The position numbers and the translations under genes were made by a program. A stretch of 64,000 nucleotides of DNA from JBJYIN01 sp046237015 (GTDB lineage: Bacteria > Pseudomonadota > Gammaproteobacteria > Enterobacterales > Enterobacteriaceae): assembly GCF_046237015.1 (NCBI RefSeq), contig NZ_JBJYIN010000010.1:95024-159023 (forward strand), read 5' to 3'. The stretch's first letter is position 1, and the number at the start of each line of letters is the position of its first letter. Positions 42,475 to 50,852 of this stretch are shown here, one piece after another. Below the pieces are notes generated by a model. It was not told the DNA's origin. It worked only from the letters and a program-made list of their open reading frames with translations, and did no database searches.

Positions 42475-43005
42475 TTACGCCTTTGAGGCTAATTCTTCAA
42501 TCGTGTGGAACTGGTTGGTGTAGATACAGATATCGCCAGCAATACCTAACGACTTTTCGACAATATCCCGTGCGTTCAATTCTGTGTTTTCAAGCAAGGC
42601 GCGAGCGGCGGCCTGAGCATATGGCCCGCCAGAACCGATAGCAATCAGATCGTTTTCTGGCTGCACGACATCGCCATTACCTGTAATGATCAATGACGCG
42701 TTTTCATCAGCAACGGCAAGTAAAGCCTCAAGCCGACGCAACATGCGATCGGTACGCCAGTCTTTCGCCAGTTCGACCGCTGCTTTTACCAGATGCCCCT
42801 GATGCATTTCCAGTTTGCGCTCAAAAAGCTCAAACAAGGTGAAAGCATCCGCCGTACCACCAGCGAAACCGGCAATAACGCGATCGTTATAGAGGCGACG
42901 AACTTTACGCACATTGCCCTTCATGACGGTGTTGCCCAGCGTGGCTTGCCCATCACCGCCGATGACCACATGGCCGTTGCGGCGTACACTTACAATAGTT
43001 GTCAC
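42475..43005 (-). CDS. hslV: HslV (ClpQ), peptidase of the HslVU protease
   Basis: 176 residues from a GTG start at 43005, the exact E. coli length (TTIVSVRRNGHVVIGGDGQ). The frame is open 13 codons further upstream but without similarity. After removal of the initiator Met, Thr1 is the catalytic nucleophile of this proteasome-beta-like dodecamer; GSGGPYAQAAARALL is conserved. Its 5' leader carries a GC-rich hairpin and, just upstream, an ERIC element occupies the position where the heat-shock promoter is expected. Confidence 0.97.
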   Translation of the reverse strand: MTTIVSVRRNGHVVIGGDGQATLGNTVMKGNVRKVRRLYNDRVIAGFAGGTADAFTLFELFERKLEMHQGHLVKAAVELAKDWRTDRMLRRLEALLAVADENASLIITGNGDVVQPENDLIAIGSGGPYAQAAARALLENTELNARDIVEKSLGIAGDICIYTNQFHTIEELASKA

Positions 43006-43026
43006 GAGTGAGTCCCCGTTACTGAA

Positions 43027-43054
43027 GAAAAAGGCCCCCGCCAAGCGGGCGGGG
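43027..43054 (-). promoter_or_regulatory. Hairpin in the hslVU leader
   Basis: On the minus strand: CCCCGCC-loop-GGCGGGG followed by GGCCTTTTT, ending about 25 bases before the hslV start. It has the form of a Rho-independent terminator for ftsN, but it also sits where the E. coli clpQY 5' UTR carries a stabilising inverted repeat. It may be both. Confidence 0.6.
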
Positions 43055-43067
43055 TGTAGTTAAGGTA

Positions 43068-43340
43068 TATACCCGTCATACTTCAAGTTGCATGTGCGTT
43101 GGCTGCGCTCGTTACTCGGCTCATCCATGAGCCTCGCCCCGTTGGGGCCGCTGCAAGCAGCGTTCAAATCTGCTCCCGGCAGATTTGTCACCCGAATCAC
43201 TTACTCAAGTAAGCTCATCGGGATTAAATGAGAGACATCCTGTCTCTCACCGGAGGCCAGCCGTTGGCTGTTCAAATTCGTTCCCGACGAATTTGTCCCT
43301 CACTTGCCGTCTTCCTGAAACTTGAATTATTTAGGATATA
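43068..43340 (+). repeat. ERIC element, long variant (copy 3)
   Basis: 273-bp element with ends TATACCCGTCATACTTCAAG and TGAATTATTTAGGATATA and ERIC centre CACTTACTCAAGTAAGCTCA. It carries extra hairpins shared with copy 2 (GAGAGACA/TGTCTCTC, AAATTCGT/ACGAATTT, CCAGCC/GGCTGG) plus a private one, AAATCTGC/GCAGATTT. It fills the ftsN-hslV gap and begins 63 bases before the hslV start. Confidence 0.92.
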
Positions 43341-43363
43341 GATGGGGGAATGGGTAAAGTTTT

Positions 43364-44194
43364 TCAACCCCCGCTGGCAAGCGGGATGCAGTTTGATGCC
43401 CCAGCACCTTTCAGGCGTTGCAGCATACTGTCTGCGGTAGCGCGGTTATTGTAAGGCCCCAACATAATGCGGTTCCATCCACCGCTCGACGCGATGCGGC
43501 TTTCGATGCCAGCAAAGGCCAATTGTGCTCGCACTGATTCGGCTGGTTCCATGGTTTTGAATGAGCCGCATTGAACGACCCAGCGTTGGTTTTTCTCTTT
43601 TTCCGGTTTTGGCGCTTCGGGTTGTTTTACCGGTTCCTGCTTTGGCGGTGTAGGCGTTGCTGCCACTGGTGCCCGAACGGCAGGTGGCGGTGCCGTGACA
43701 ACCGGGGTTTGCTGCGCGGGTGACGGTGGTTTGATCGTAACTTGCGAACGCGGTACCGGCGTTTGGTCGTTATACGGCACTTCTGAAAGTTGCGTCGGTT
43801 GGCGACGCATATCTGATTGCATCTGTTCCAGCAGTTGACGCTGTTCATCCGTTAGTTGTACGGGAGACCGGACTTCTCCGCCAGCGGAAGGCTCAGTTGG
43901 CGACGCCACACCCAACTGGCGGTTTTCCAGCTCTTTAATATAACGCCAACGCTCTTCAGGCTTAGGAGGGAGGCCATTGCCTTTTCCTGCGGCGTTTTGA
44001 TGTGGTAATACTGGCGATTCTTCTGGTTTGTTGTGCGCGATAAAATAGAGCCCGCCCGCAAACGTGACCAAAACGGCAACAGCCAGAGCTACCATGGTTT
44101 TGGATGCACCTGACGTATTACCCTTTCTTCGGCTGGTTGTCTTTTTCCGGCGCGTACCTGCACGGCCCCGGCTGACATAGTCTCTTTGTGCCAC
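43364..44194 (-). CDS. ftsN: FtsN, essential cell-division activator
   Basis: 276-residue bitopic inner-membrane protein. A basic cytoplasmic tail (MAQRDYVSRGRAGTRRKK), one transmembrane helix near residues 33-54, then a periplasmic region with the short essential helix (RWRYIKELENRQLG near residue 82), a long Pro/Gln-rich linker and a C-terminal SPOR domain (WVVQCGSFKTMEPAESVRA near 205 to the end) that binds denuded glycan. FtsN triggers septal peptidoglycan synthesis by FtsWI. Order hslV-ftsN-cytR-priA is conserved. Confidence 0.95.
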   Translation of the reverse strand: MAQRDYVSRGRAGTRRKKTTSRRKGNTSGASKTMVALAVAVLVTFAGGLYFIAHNKPEESPVLPHQNAAGKGNGLPPKPEERWRYIKELENRQLGVASPTEPSAGGEVRSPVQLTDEQRQLLEQMQSDMRRQPTQLSEVPYNDQTPVPRSQVTIKPPSPAQQTPVVTAPPPAVRAPVAATPTPPKQEPVKQPEAPKPEKEKNQRWVVQCGSFKTMEPAESVRAQLAFAGIESRIASSGGWNRIMLGPYNNRATADSMLQRLKGAGASNCIPLASGG

Positions 44195-44276
44195 TGTCGT
44201 TTCGCTGTGAATGAGATAAAAAGTATTAGGGGGCCATGTTACTGAACCCTAAAATATTTGACCAGCACCTGAATTC

Positions 44277-45320
44277 TTAAAGCCTGTTGCGAGAATAATT
44301 CAACGCTGCCGAACTCTCTCGTATGACAAGTTCACTGGCCAGTAATCGTGAGCCGCTACGAACGGTATTGCCGTGCAACTGCTCTAATAATAGCAGCATT
44401 GCTTCACGTCCGATCTGATAACGCGGCTGTGCCACCGTTGTCAGCGGCGGGCAACAATACTGTGCCTGAGCGATATCGTCAAAACCGACCACGGAAATAT
44501 CGCGTGGGATGGCTAACTCCATTTTTCTGGCCTGCGACAGTACGCCCAATGCCATCATGTCGCTATGACAAAAAATTGCGCTGGGTGGCTGTGGGTGTTT
44601 CATCAGTGCAATCAAGCCATTTACGCCCGTTTCATAGGTAAAATCACCCCGGATGATGTATTGGTTATCGACAGCAATGCCACTGCGACGCAGTGCCTGT
44701 ATATAGCCTTGTAGCCGATATTGGCTCAGATGCGTGTGTTCTGGACCGGCAATGCAGGCGATCCGTTGGTGACCGAGCTGGTGTAAGTAGTGTACTGCAT
44801 CGAATGCAGCGGTGAGATTATCAATATGGACCGTAGGCAGTTCCAATTCCGGTGCAAATTCGTTCGCCATCACCATCGGCGGTAGATTTCGCTGTTCTTC
44901 TTTACTTGCATCGAACGGTAGGTCTGATCCCAGCAGTAACATGCCATCAATTTGTTTCGTAATGATTAAATCAACGAAGGTTTTTTCTTTCTGACGTTGA
45001 TGTGCGCAATCGCCAACCAGAACCAGATACCCGTGTTCCGCCGCGGTTTCCTCAATGCCTCTGAATATTTCAGAAAAGTAGGGATCACAGATATCTGGCA
45101 CGATAGTTAAGATGGTTCGTGATTCGTTACGTTTCAGGTTTCTGGCCAGGGCATGAGGGGCGTAACCTACCGTGGTCACCGCTTGTTCGACTTTTTTTCT
45201 CGTTGTTGCGGAGACTTTTTCCGGATTCATCAACGTGCGGGACACCGTGGCGGTGGATACACCGGCCTCGTCCGCGACGTCTTTCATCGTCGCTGTCGTG
45301 ACTGCTTTTTTCTGTTCCAA
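44277..45320 (-). CDS. cytR: CytR, nucleoside-responsive LacI-family repressor
   Basis: 347 residues from a TTG start. LacI-type helix-turn-helix MKDVADEAGVSTATVSRTLM near residue 12-32, then a periplasmic-binding-like effector domain (TILTIVPDICDPYFSEI, FVDLIITKQIDGMLLLGS, CHSDMMALG). CytR with CRP represses nucleoside uptake and breakdown genes and is released by cytidine. The frame is open to 45407, but the TTG at 45320 aligns with the E. coli start and has AAGGAG seven bases upstream, better than any upstream ATG. Confidence 0.92.
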   Translation of the reverse strand: MEQKKAVTTATMKDVADEAGVSTATVSRTLMNPEKVSATTRKKVEQAVTTVGYAPHALARNLKRNESRTILTIVPDICDPYFSEIFRGIEETAAEHGYLVLVGDCAHQRQKEKTFVDLIITKQIDGMLLLGSDLPFDASKEEQRNLPPMVMANEFAPELELPTVHIDNLTAAFDAVHYLHQLGHQRIACIAGPEHTHLSQYRLQGYIQALRRSGIAVDNQYIIRGDFTYETGVNGLIALMKHPQPPSAIFCHSDMMALGVLSQARKMELAIPRDISVVGFDDIAQAQYCCPPLTTVAQPRYQIGREAMLLLLEQLHGNTVRSGSRLLASELVIRESSAALNYSRNRL

Positions 45321-45333
45321 CGCTTTTCTCCTT
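45318..45333 (-). promoter_or_regulatory. cytR ribosome-binding site and TTG start
   Basis: Minus strand AAGGAGA (45327-45333) is seven bases from TTG (45318-45320). This decides the start and implies an unusual initiation codon, which would hold repressor level low. Confidence 0.75.
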
Positions 45334-45589
45334 GCGTCAGTTTTAACTGGCGCGACCAGCCGGGTTATTGCTTCCCCCTTCGCACGAAGATGATGATGCG
45401 CCATCATTCATCACCGTGCCGGGGTGTTGTCATATTGGTGGGGTAATCTTTTTCAGCATACTGTTTTCACCCACATTCTTAACAGATTGAGCGCAATTTT
45501 TGTTGCTTAATTTGCATAGAAAGTGTGATGAATATCGGTTTTACGAGGTGGTTCGCAACAATGGACCGGGGTTGTGGAAAGTGGAAGGC

Positions 45590-47788
45590 TTAACCGTCCG
45601 TCGGGTCTACATCTAACACCCATTTCACTTTGCGTGCTTGCGGTAGCGTATCAATGAGCGTCATGGACGTTTTAACCAGACGTTGCAATACGCCTCGAGA
45701 AGGGTGCTGTAATAATAACTGCCAGCGGAAGCGCCCGGCGCGTTTGGGTTGAAGGGCTGGCACTGGCCCCAGGATCCACAGCGACTCATCCTGTAGCGGG
45801 CTGGCTTCCAACAGGTTGCGCAACTGCTGTAGGAAAAGAGCAGCCTGCTGATTATCATGATCGTCAGCACGGAACAGAATATGGTTAGTGAACGGAGGGA
45901 GAAAAACGCTTTTTCGCTCTTTTAAAGTCTGGCTGGCGAAAGCGTCATAACCCTGTTGCAGCAGTATTTGCAATAAAGGGTGTTCTGGATGGTGTGTCTG
46001 TAACACGACTTCCCCCGCTTTACCGGCACGTCCCGCGCGTCCTGAAACCTGAGTATAAAGTTGGGCGAAGCGTTCTGCTGCGCGAAAATCTGCCGAAAAG
46101 AGCGAACTGTCTACATCCAGTAAAGCAACCAGCGTTACGTCAGGGAAATGGTGCCCCTTCGCCAGCATTTGTGTACCGATCAGGATACGAGCGCCGCCTT
46201 GTCTCACCTGTGATAGCTGATGTTCCAGCGTACCTTTACGACTGGTGGTGTCCCGATCGATACGGGTGATGGGGGTATCGGGAAAGAGCGGCGACAGCGA
46301 TTGTTCCAACTGTTCCGTACCAAGACCGATCGGTACCAGATTGGTGGACCCGCAACCGGGACACTGATGCGGCACTGGGCGCTGGCTGTCGCAATGGTGA
46401 CAGCGCAGCATTTTCTGATGCTGGTGTAGGGTATAGTAATGATCGCAACGTTGGCATTCAGCGATCCAACCACATTCGTGGCACATCACCACTGGCGCAA
46501 ATCCGCGACGATTCAGGAATAAAATGACTTGATTATCCTGTGCCAAATGGTGACGGATACGAGTGATGAGTGGCTGTGGTAACCCCGTAGTGAGAGGCAA
46601 CCCCTTCAAATCAAGAATATGCTGACGTGCCAGCATCGCGTTGCCAGGGCGTTTGGTCAGCTTTAATTGACGGTATTTGCCGATTTGTACGTTATACAGC
46701 GTTTCCAGCGCAGGTGTCGCGGTTCCCATGACGACTGGGATATCTTCTTCTCGGGCACGGAATACCGCCAGATCGCGAGCATGATAGCGCCAGCCTTCCT
46801 GTTGTTTATACGAACCATCATGTTCTTCATCGATAACGATCACCCCCAGTCTGGCAAATGGGGTGAACAGGGCCGATCGCGTACCGATGACAATTGCCGT
46901 TTCACCCTGTCGCGCTCTGAGCCAGACGGCAAGTCGCTCGCTGTCATTCAGGCCGGAATGTAGTACATCGACGGGGGCGTTGAAGCGTTCGCGGAATCGG
47001 GCAATCGTCTGCGGCGTCAGGCCTATCTCCGGCACCAGCACCAGCGCTTGCTTTCCCTGTGCCAGCACGTTTTCCAGTACGCTCAGGTAGACTTCCGTTT
47101 TACCGGAGCCAGTGATACCGGCCAATAACCATGCGGCAAAATGACGATCTTCGCTACGAATGGCGCCAACGGCGGTTGCCTGTTCGGTACTTAGCCGAAG
47201 ACGTTCTGTGGCGGTACTGAAATCTTTACGCCAATCGTGAGTTGCCTGCTCGGCAGCTTTTAAATCGCATAACCCTTTATTACGCAACGCCTGGAATACT
47301 GATTCTGTTAATTCGGTTTCACTAACCTGATGACGATAGATCGGGCCCTGGATGAGTGTTGCCAATGCCTGCTGTTGTTTAGGTGCCCGTTTGAGTGAGC
47401 TTAACGGTGTGGCTCGTCCTTGTTCGGTGGCGAACCATTGCCAGAGTGGTGCGCGATGGGCGGGTTTACCTTGGCGTAATAAGACGGGTAACGCATGGAA
47501 TAGCACTTCACCAATAGGATAGTGATAATAATCCACCGCCCACATTAGAATTCGCCACAGGCTGGTAGGAAACAAGGGGTGATCATCCAGTACCGCGTGT
47601 ATAGGTTTCAATTGATCCAGCGGGAGTACGCTTGATTCGCTCAATGCGGTGACGATGCCGATGGCCTTGCGGTTACCAAAGGACACGCTGACGCGCACGC
47701 CTACCTGTGGCATGATGCCATCAGTGGGGAGTGTGTAATCGAATGTACGTGCTAATGGCACGGGCAGTGCGATTTGGGCGACAGGCAT
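45590..47788 (-). CDS. priA: PriA, primosomal replication-restart helicase
   Basis: 732 residues from ATG 47788 (MPVAQIALPVPLARTFDY), the exact E. coli length; the frame runs 71 codons further upstream without similarity. SF2 3'-to-5' helicase that reloads DnaB at collapsed forks. Walker A GITGSGKTEVY near residue 225, DEEHDGSYKQQEGWRYHARD near 320, and a zinc region CHECGWIAECQRC with CHHCDSQRPVPHQCPGC near 436-480. Divergent from rpmE. The 269 bases between it and cytR show no clear terminator. Confidence 0.97.
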   Translation of the reverse strand: MPVAQIALPVPLARTFDYTLPTDGIMPQVGVRVSVSFGNRKAIGIVTALSESSVLPLDQLKPIHAVLDDHPLFPTSLWRILMWAVDYYHYPIGEVLFHALPVLLRQGKPAHRAPLWQWFATEQGRATPLSSLKRAPKQQQALATLIQGPIYRHQVSETELTESVFQALRNKGLCDLKAAEQATHDWRKDFSTATERLRLSTEQATAVGAIRSEDRHFAAWLLAGITGSGKTEVYLSVLENVLAQGKQALVLVPEIGLTPQTIARFRERFNAPVDVLHSGLNDSERLAVWLRARQGETAIVIGTRSALFTPFARLGVIVIDEEHDGSYKQQEGWRYHARDLAVFRAREEDIPVVMGTATPALETLYNVQIGKYRQLKLTKRPGNAMLARQHILDLKGLPLTTGLPQPLITRIRHHLAQDNQVILFLNRRGFAPVVMCHECGWIAECQRCDHYYTLHQHQKMLRCHHCDSQRPVPHQCPGCGSTNLVPIGLGTEQLEQSLSPLFPDTPITRIDRDTTSRKGTLEHQLSQVRQGGARILIGTQMLAKGHHFPDVTLVALLDVDSSLFSADFRAAERFAQLYTQVSGRAGRAGKAGEVVLQTHHPEHPLLQILLQQGYDAFASQTLKERKSVFLPPFTNHILFRADDHDNQQAALFLQQLRNLLEASPLQDESLWILGPVPALQPKRAGRFRWQLLLQHPSRGVLQRLVKTSMTLIDTLPQARKVKWVLDVDPTDG

Positions 47789-47866
47789 GACAGCTCCGGT
47801 TGGGTCAGACGTAGAATGATGTAATGCGCTAGTGTACATGCAGTGAGTGATAATGTGTGGATGCGA

Positions 47867-47895
47867 TTGCATCGGGTTATCAGTTTCTGTATGAT
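47867..47895 (+). promoter_or_regulatory. Likely rpmE promoter
   Basis: TTGCAT (47867-47872), 17 bases, TATGAT (47890-47895). It would give an rpmE leader of about 120 bases, room for translational autoregulation by L31 of the kind reported in E. coli. Confidence 0.5.
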
Positions 47896-48021
47896 CCGCC
47901 GCCATTGTGTAGTTAGCATAAACGATCACGCTATTTGCATGATAAACCCATTTACTCAACTTTCGTGTGGTGTCTGGCGGAACAGGGCTGGATAGCGACA
48001 CGGCCTTAATCGAGGTTTCCC

Positions 48022-48237
48022 ATGAAAAAAGGTATTCACCCGAATTACGTTGAAGTTACTGCAACTTGCTCTTGCGGTAATGTTATCAAAACCCATTCTA
48101 CCGTGGGTCACGATCTGAACCTGGACGTTTGTGGCGCATGCCACCCGTTCTATACTGGTAAGCAACGTGTTGTTGATACTGGTGGTCGTGTTGAACGCTT
48201 TAACAAGCGTTTCAGCGTACCAGGCAGCAAAAAATAA
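48022..48237 (+). CDS. rpmE: Ribosomal protein L31 (zinc type)
   Basis: 71-residue 50S protein forming part of the bridge between subunits. Four cysteines (CSCGN and CGACH) make the zinc-binding C+ form, as opposed to the zinc-free RpmE2 paralogue. Start MKKGIHPNYVEV with GAGG upstream. Followed by an exceptionally perfect terminator. Confidence 0.98.
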   Translation: MKKGIHPNYVEVTATCSCGNVIKTHSTVGHDLNLDVCGACHPFYTGKQRVVDTGGRVERFNKRFSVPGSKK

Positions 48238-48270
48238 GCTGTTTTGGTTCAGCGATAACAAGCTAAGCAG

Positions 48271-48306
48271 AAACAATCAGGGCGCCGTCAGGCGCCCTGA
48301 TTGTTT
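48271..48306 (+). terminator. rpmE terminator, 16-bp perfect stem
   Basis: AAACAATCAGGGCGCC/GGCGCCCTGATTGTTT around GTCA. Ideal pairing throughout; ends with T-rich TTGTTTCT. Confidence 0.9.
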
Positions 48307-48645
48307 CTACAATTGACAACGTCTGTTTCTCTTTTCATCTCTCCATCTTCATTTCATCGACATGACCGGCAAACGCAATTAATAAACACATGAGGCCAAG
48401 ATGACGATCTGGGGCTTTGCCGTGATGGTTTCGTCATCGACTCGTTTGGTTCGATTTCGATCATTTTTAGCGGGGTTTTAATCGTTATTGCGCGGTTTGG
48501 ACTTAATGTTGAGCGAATAAGGTGATTTTTCATGGTTTTTTGTTAAAAAACCTATCATTACTACCTGGATGGTATAGCTCAAGGTGGCAATGTAGTGTAA
48601 TTTTCACTCGGAATTATCTGAAAAATCGTTAGAGGGAAGAATGAC
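48307..48645. other. Intergenic region before the chemoreceptor gene
   Basis: 339 bases without a gene. Contains an AT-rich 8-bp inverted repeat GGTTTTTT/AAAAAACC at 48534-48552. I looked for a sigma-28 flagellar promoter and saw none that satisfied the consensus. The ribosome-binding site AGAGGGA precedes the GTG start. Confidence 0.45.
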
Positions 48646-50205
48646 GTGAAATTACGAACCAGAATTGCGCTGCTATGCGGCATGACTTTGTTAGGGATGT
48701 TAATTTTATCTGCGGTGGCGCTGAACACACTCTATAACACGATGATGAGTGAGCGTACTGGCCAGCTTTCTACGCTGGTTCAACTGGCGCATTCTGCGGC
48801 ACAAAAGGCCTACGACCTTGAGAAAAGCGGCAAGCTGTCGCGCGATGAAGCAGAGAAAGAGGCCAAACGTACGATCGGCAGTTTCCATCAGGGCGATCGC
48901 TATTTCTTTGTGCGCGGTTACACGAATGATGTGAACTATGTCCACCCCAATCCTAAGCGCATTGGTATCGTTGATGCTAATGGTGGTAAAGAGGCCGGGG
49001 AACGTTATCGTGCTGCGCTCCAGGGCAATACGATTGGCACCGTAATCGCGGAAGGAACACGTCCAGGACAGCAAAATAAGGTTGAGAAGCTTTATGCCGT
49101 CATCAAATTCGAGCCTTGGGACTGGACGATTGGTTACGGTGATTATATCGACGATATTCAGCAGACGTTCTGGCACAATGCGCTGGTTCTGCTGTCTTTA
49201 GGGTTGGTTCTGTTGTTAGCTATTTCCGCGTTAGCATGGAATATGCTGCGTACGTTGATGCGCCAGCTCGGCGGTGAACCTCAGTATGCCGTTGATGTCG
49301 TTCGTGAAATCGCGGAAGGCAATTTGCGCGTTGATGTTGAAACAAAACCGGGCGATCAAACCAGTATTCTTTACGCTATCCGGGCGATGCGCGACAACCT
49401 GTCTCATCTCGTTAATCAGGTGCGCAGCAGCACAAACTCTATCGCCACCGCGTCAACGCAGATCGCATCGGGTAATGGCGATTTATCTGCCCGTACTGAG
49501 TCACAGGCCAGCGCATTAGAACAAACGGCTGCGGCAATGGAACAACTGACCGCGACGGTGAAACAGAATGCGGATAATGCACGTTATGCGAATGAACTTG
49601 CAGTGTCGGCATCGGATGTGGCGGTACGCGGTGGGGATGTTGTCAGTCGGGTTGTCGTGACGATGGATTCCATTAGCTCATCATCGCGCAAAATTGTGGA
49701 TATCATCGGCGTGATCGACAGCATTGCTTTCCAGACGAACATTTTGGCGTTGAATGCGGCAGTTGAGGCGGCACGAGCCGGTGAACAAGGTCGCGGTTTT
49801 GCGGTAGTCGCCAGCGAAGTACGCACGTTGGCGCAGCGCTCTGCATCTGCGGCCCGTGAAATTAAAGGTCTGATTGATGATTCTGTTACCAAGGTTGGCG
49901 AAGGTTCGGATTTCGTGAAGCAGGCTGGCGATACGATGAGTGAGGTCGTTGAAAGTGTACATCGCGTCACATCTATGATGGGTGAGATCAGCGTGGCTAG
50001 CGCAGAACAACGCTCTGGTATCGAACAGGTTAATCTGGCGATATCGCAGATGGATCAGAGCACAGAACAGAATGCTGCGCTCGTCGAAGAAGCCCTAGCT
50101 GCGGCGAGGTCGCTGAGTGAGCAAGCGCAAGAACTGTCACGCACCGTTGAACAGTTCCGCGTTGATGAATCCGCAGGTAGTTATCTGGCGTTGGGTGCAA
50201 GCTAA
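48646..50205 (+). CDS. Methyl-accepting chemotaxis protein with Cache-type sensor
   Basis: 519-residue chemoreceptor from a GTG start with AGAGGGA upstream. Transmembrane helix 1 (about 7-30), a periplasmic single-Cache domain (DRYFFVRGYTNDVNYVHPNP, WDWTIGYGDYIDD), transmembrane helix 2 (about 178-200), HAMP, then a signalling domain with the hairpin tip ALNAAVEAARAGEQGRGF near residue 370. It ends LALGAS, without an NWETF-type CheR-docking pentapeptide, so adaptation would depend on other receptors. Ligand unknown; single-Cache receptors often sense small organic acids. Absent from this position in E. coli. Confidence 0.92.
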   Translation: MKLRTRIALLCGMTLLGMLILSAVALNTLYNTMMSERTGQLSTLVQLAHSAAQKAYDLEKSGKLSRDEAEKEAKRTIGSFHQGDRYFFVRGYTNDVNYVHPNPKRIGIVDANGGKEAGERYRAALQGNTIGTVIAEGTRPGQQNKVEKLYAVIKFEPWDWTIGYGDYIDDIQQTFWHNALVLLSLGLVLLLAISALAWNMLRTLMRQLGGEPQYAVDVVREIAEGNLRVDVETKPGDQTSILYAIRAMRDNLSHLVNQVRSSTNSIATASTQIASGNGDLSARTESQASALEQTAAAMEQLTATVKQNADNARYANELAVSASDVAVRGGDVVSRVVVTMDSISSSSRKIVDIIGVIDSIAFQTNILALNAAVEAARAGEQGRGFAVVASEVRTLAQRSASAAREIKGLIDDSVTKVGEGSDFVKQAGDTMSEVVESVHRVTSMMGEISVASAEQRSGIEQVNLAISQMDQSTEQNAALVEEALAAARSLSEQAQELSRTVEQFRVDESAGSYLALGAS

Positions 50206-50268
50206 CAGGTGAAAACCGCAGGCGTTAAGTCATCGGCTAAGCACTGTTGGCACTGAGGCCCAAAAGAC

Positions 50269-50295
50269 GAAACCACCTCTTTTCGAGGTGGTTTC
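50269..50295. terminator. Hairpin between the chemoreceptor gene and metJ
   Basis: 11-bp stem GAAACCACCTC/GAGGTGGTTTC, TTTTC loop, between convergent genes; serves as a terminator, probably in both directions. Confidence 0.8.
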
Positions 50296-50342
50296 AGATG
50301 ACTGCTGATAGACAATCAACCACTAAAATGGGGAAAATACGA

Positions 50343-50663
50343 TCAATATTCCCACGTATCAGGATCTATCCCCATTTCCCGCATGATAACTTTCGCTTCT
50401 TCAGGAATTTCATCGCTACGTTCTTTACGCAAATCTTCATCGTTTGGAAGGGGTTGACCCGTGAAGGCATGTAAGAAAGCCTCACAGAGAAGCTCGCTGT
50501 TTGTTGCGTGGCGTAAATTATTCACCTGGCGTCTTGTTCGCTCATCCGTCAGGATTTTCAAGACTTTCAGCGGAATAGAGACCGTGATCTTTTTGACCTG
50601 TTCGCTTTTTTTACCGTGTTCAGCGTAAGGGCTGACATACTCACCATTCCACTCAGCAGCCAT
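50343..50663 (-). CDS. metJ: MetJ, methionine repressor
   Basis: 106-residue ribbon-helix-helix repressor that uses S-adenosylmethionine as corepressor and binds tandem met boxes. KKITVSIPLKVLKILTDER holds the DNA-contacting strand and NNLRHATNSELLCEAFLHAF the dimer helices, nearly identical to E. coli (105 residues, one Ala fewer). Divergent from metB, with four met boxes in the shared region. It also targets metF in this window. Confidence 0.98.
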   Translation of the reverse strand: MAAEWNGEYVSPYAEHGKKSEQVKKITVSIPLKVLKILTDERTRRQVNNLRHATNSELLCEAFLHAFTGQPLPNDEDLRKERSDEIPEEAKVIMREMGIDPDTWEY

Positions 50664-50761
50664 GGGATACCTTAAAAATTAATCACAATGAAGAAGACAG
50701 CATTTGTCATGAAATACCACAATTCTAGCGGTTATTATGCCTATGCTCAATCTATACGCAA

Positions 50762-50793
50762 AGAAGTTTAGAAGTCTAGATGTATTGACGTCC
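50762..50793. promoter_or_regulatory. Four tandem met boxes between metJ and metB
   Basis: Contiguous 8-mers AGAAGTTT, AGAAGTCT, AGATGTAT and TGACGTCC match the AGACGTCT consensus at 5-6 of 8 positions each. A promoter-like TTGACG at 50785 overlaps the last box and has a weak -10 TACTCT 17 bases on, so MetJ would block metB transcription directly. Confidence 0.85.
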
Positions 50794-50852
50794 GTTGAGA
50801 GTGGGTTTACTCTTTACTTCCCTATGTTTTAGCCTCCAGCCAGGAAAAACCG

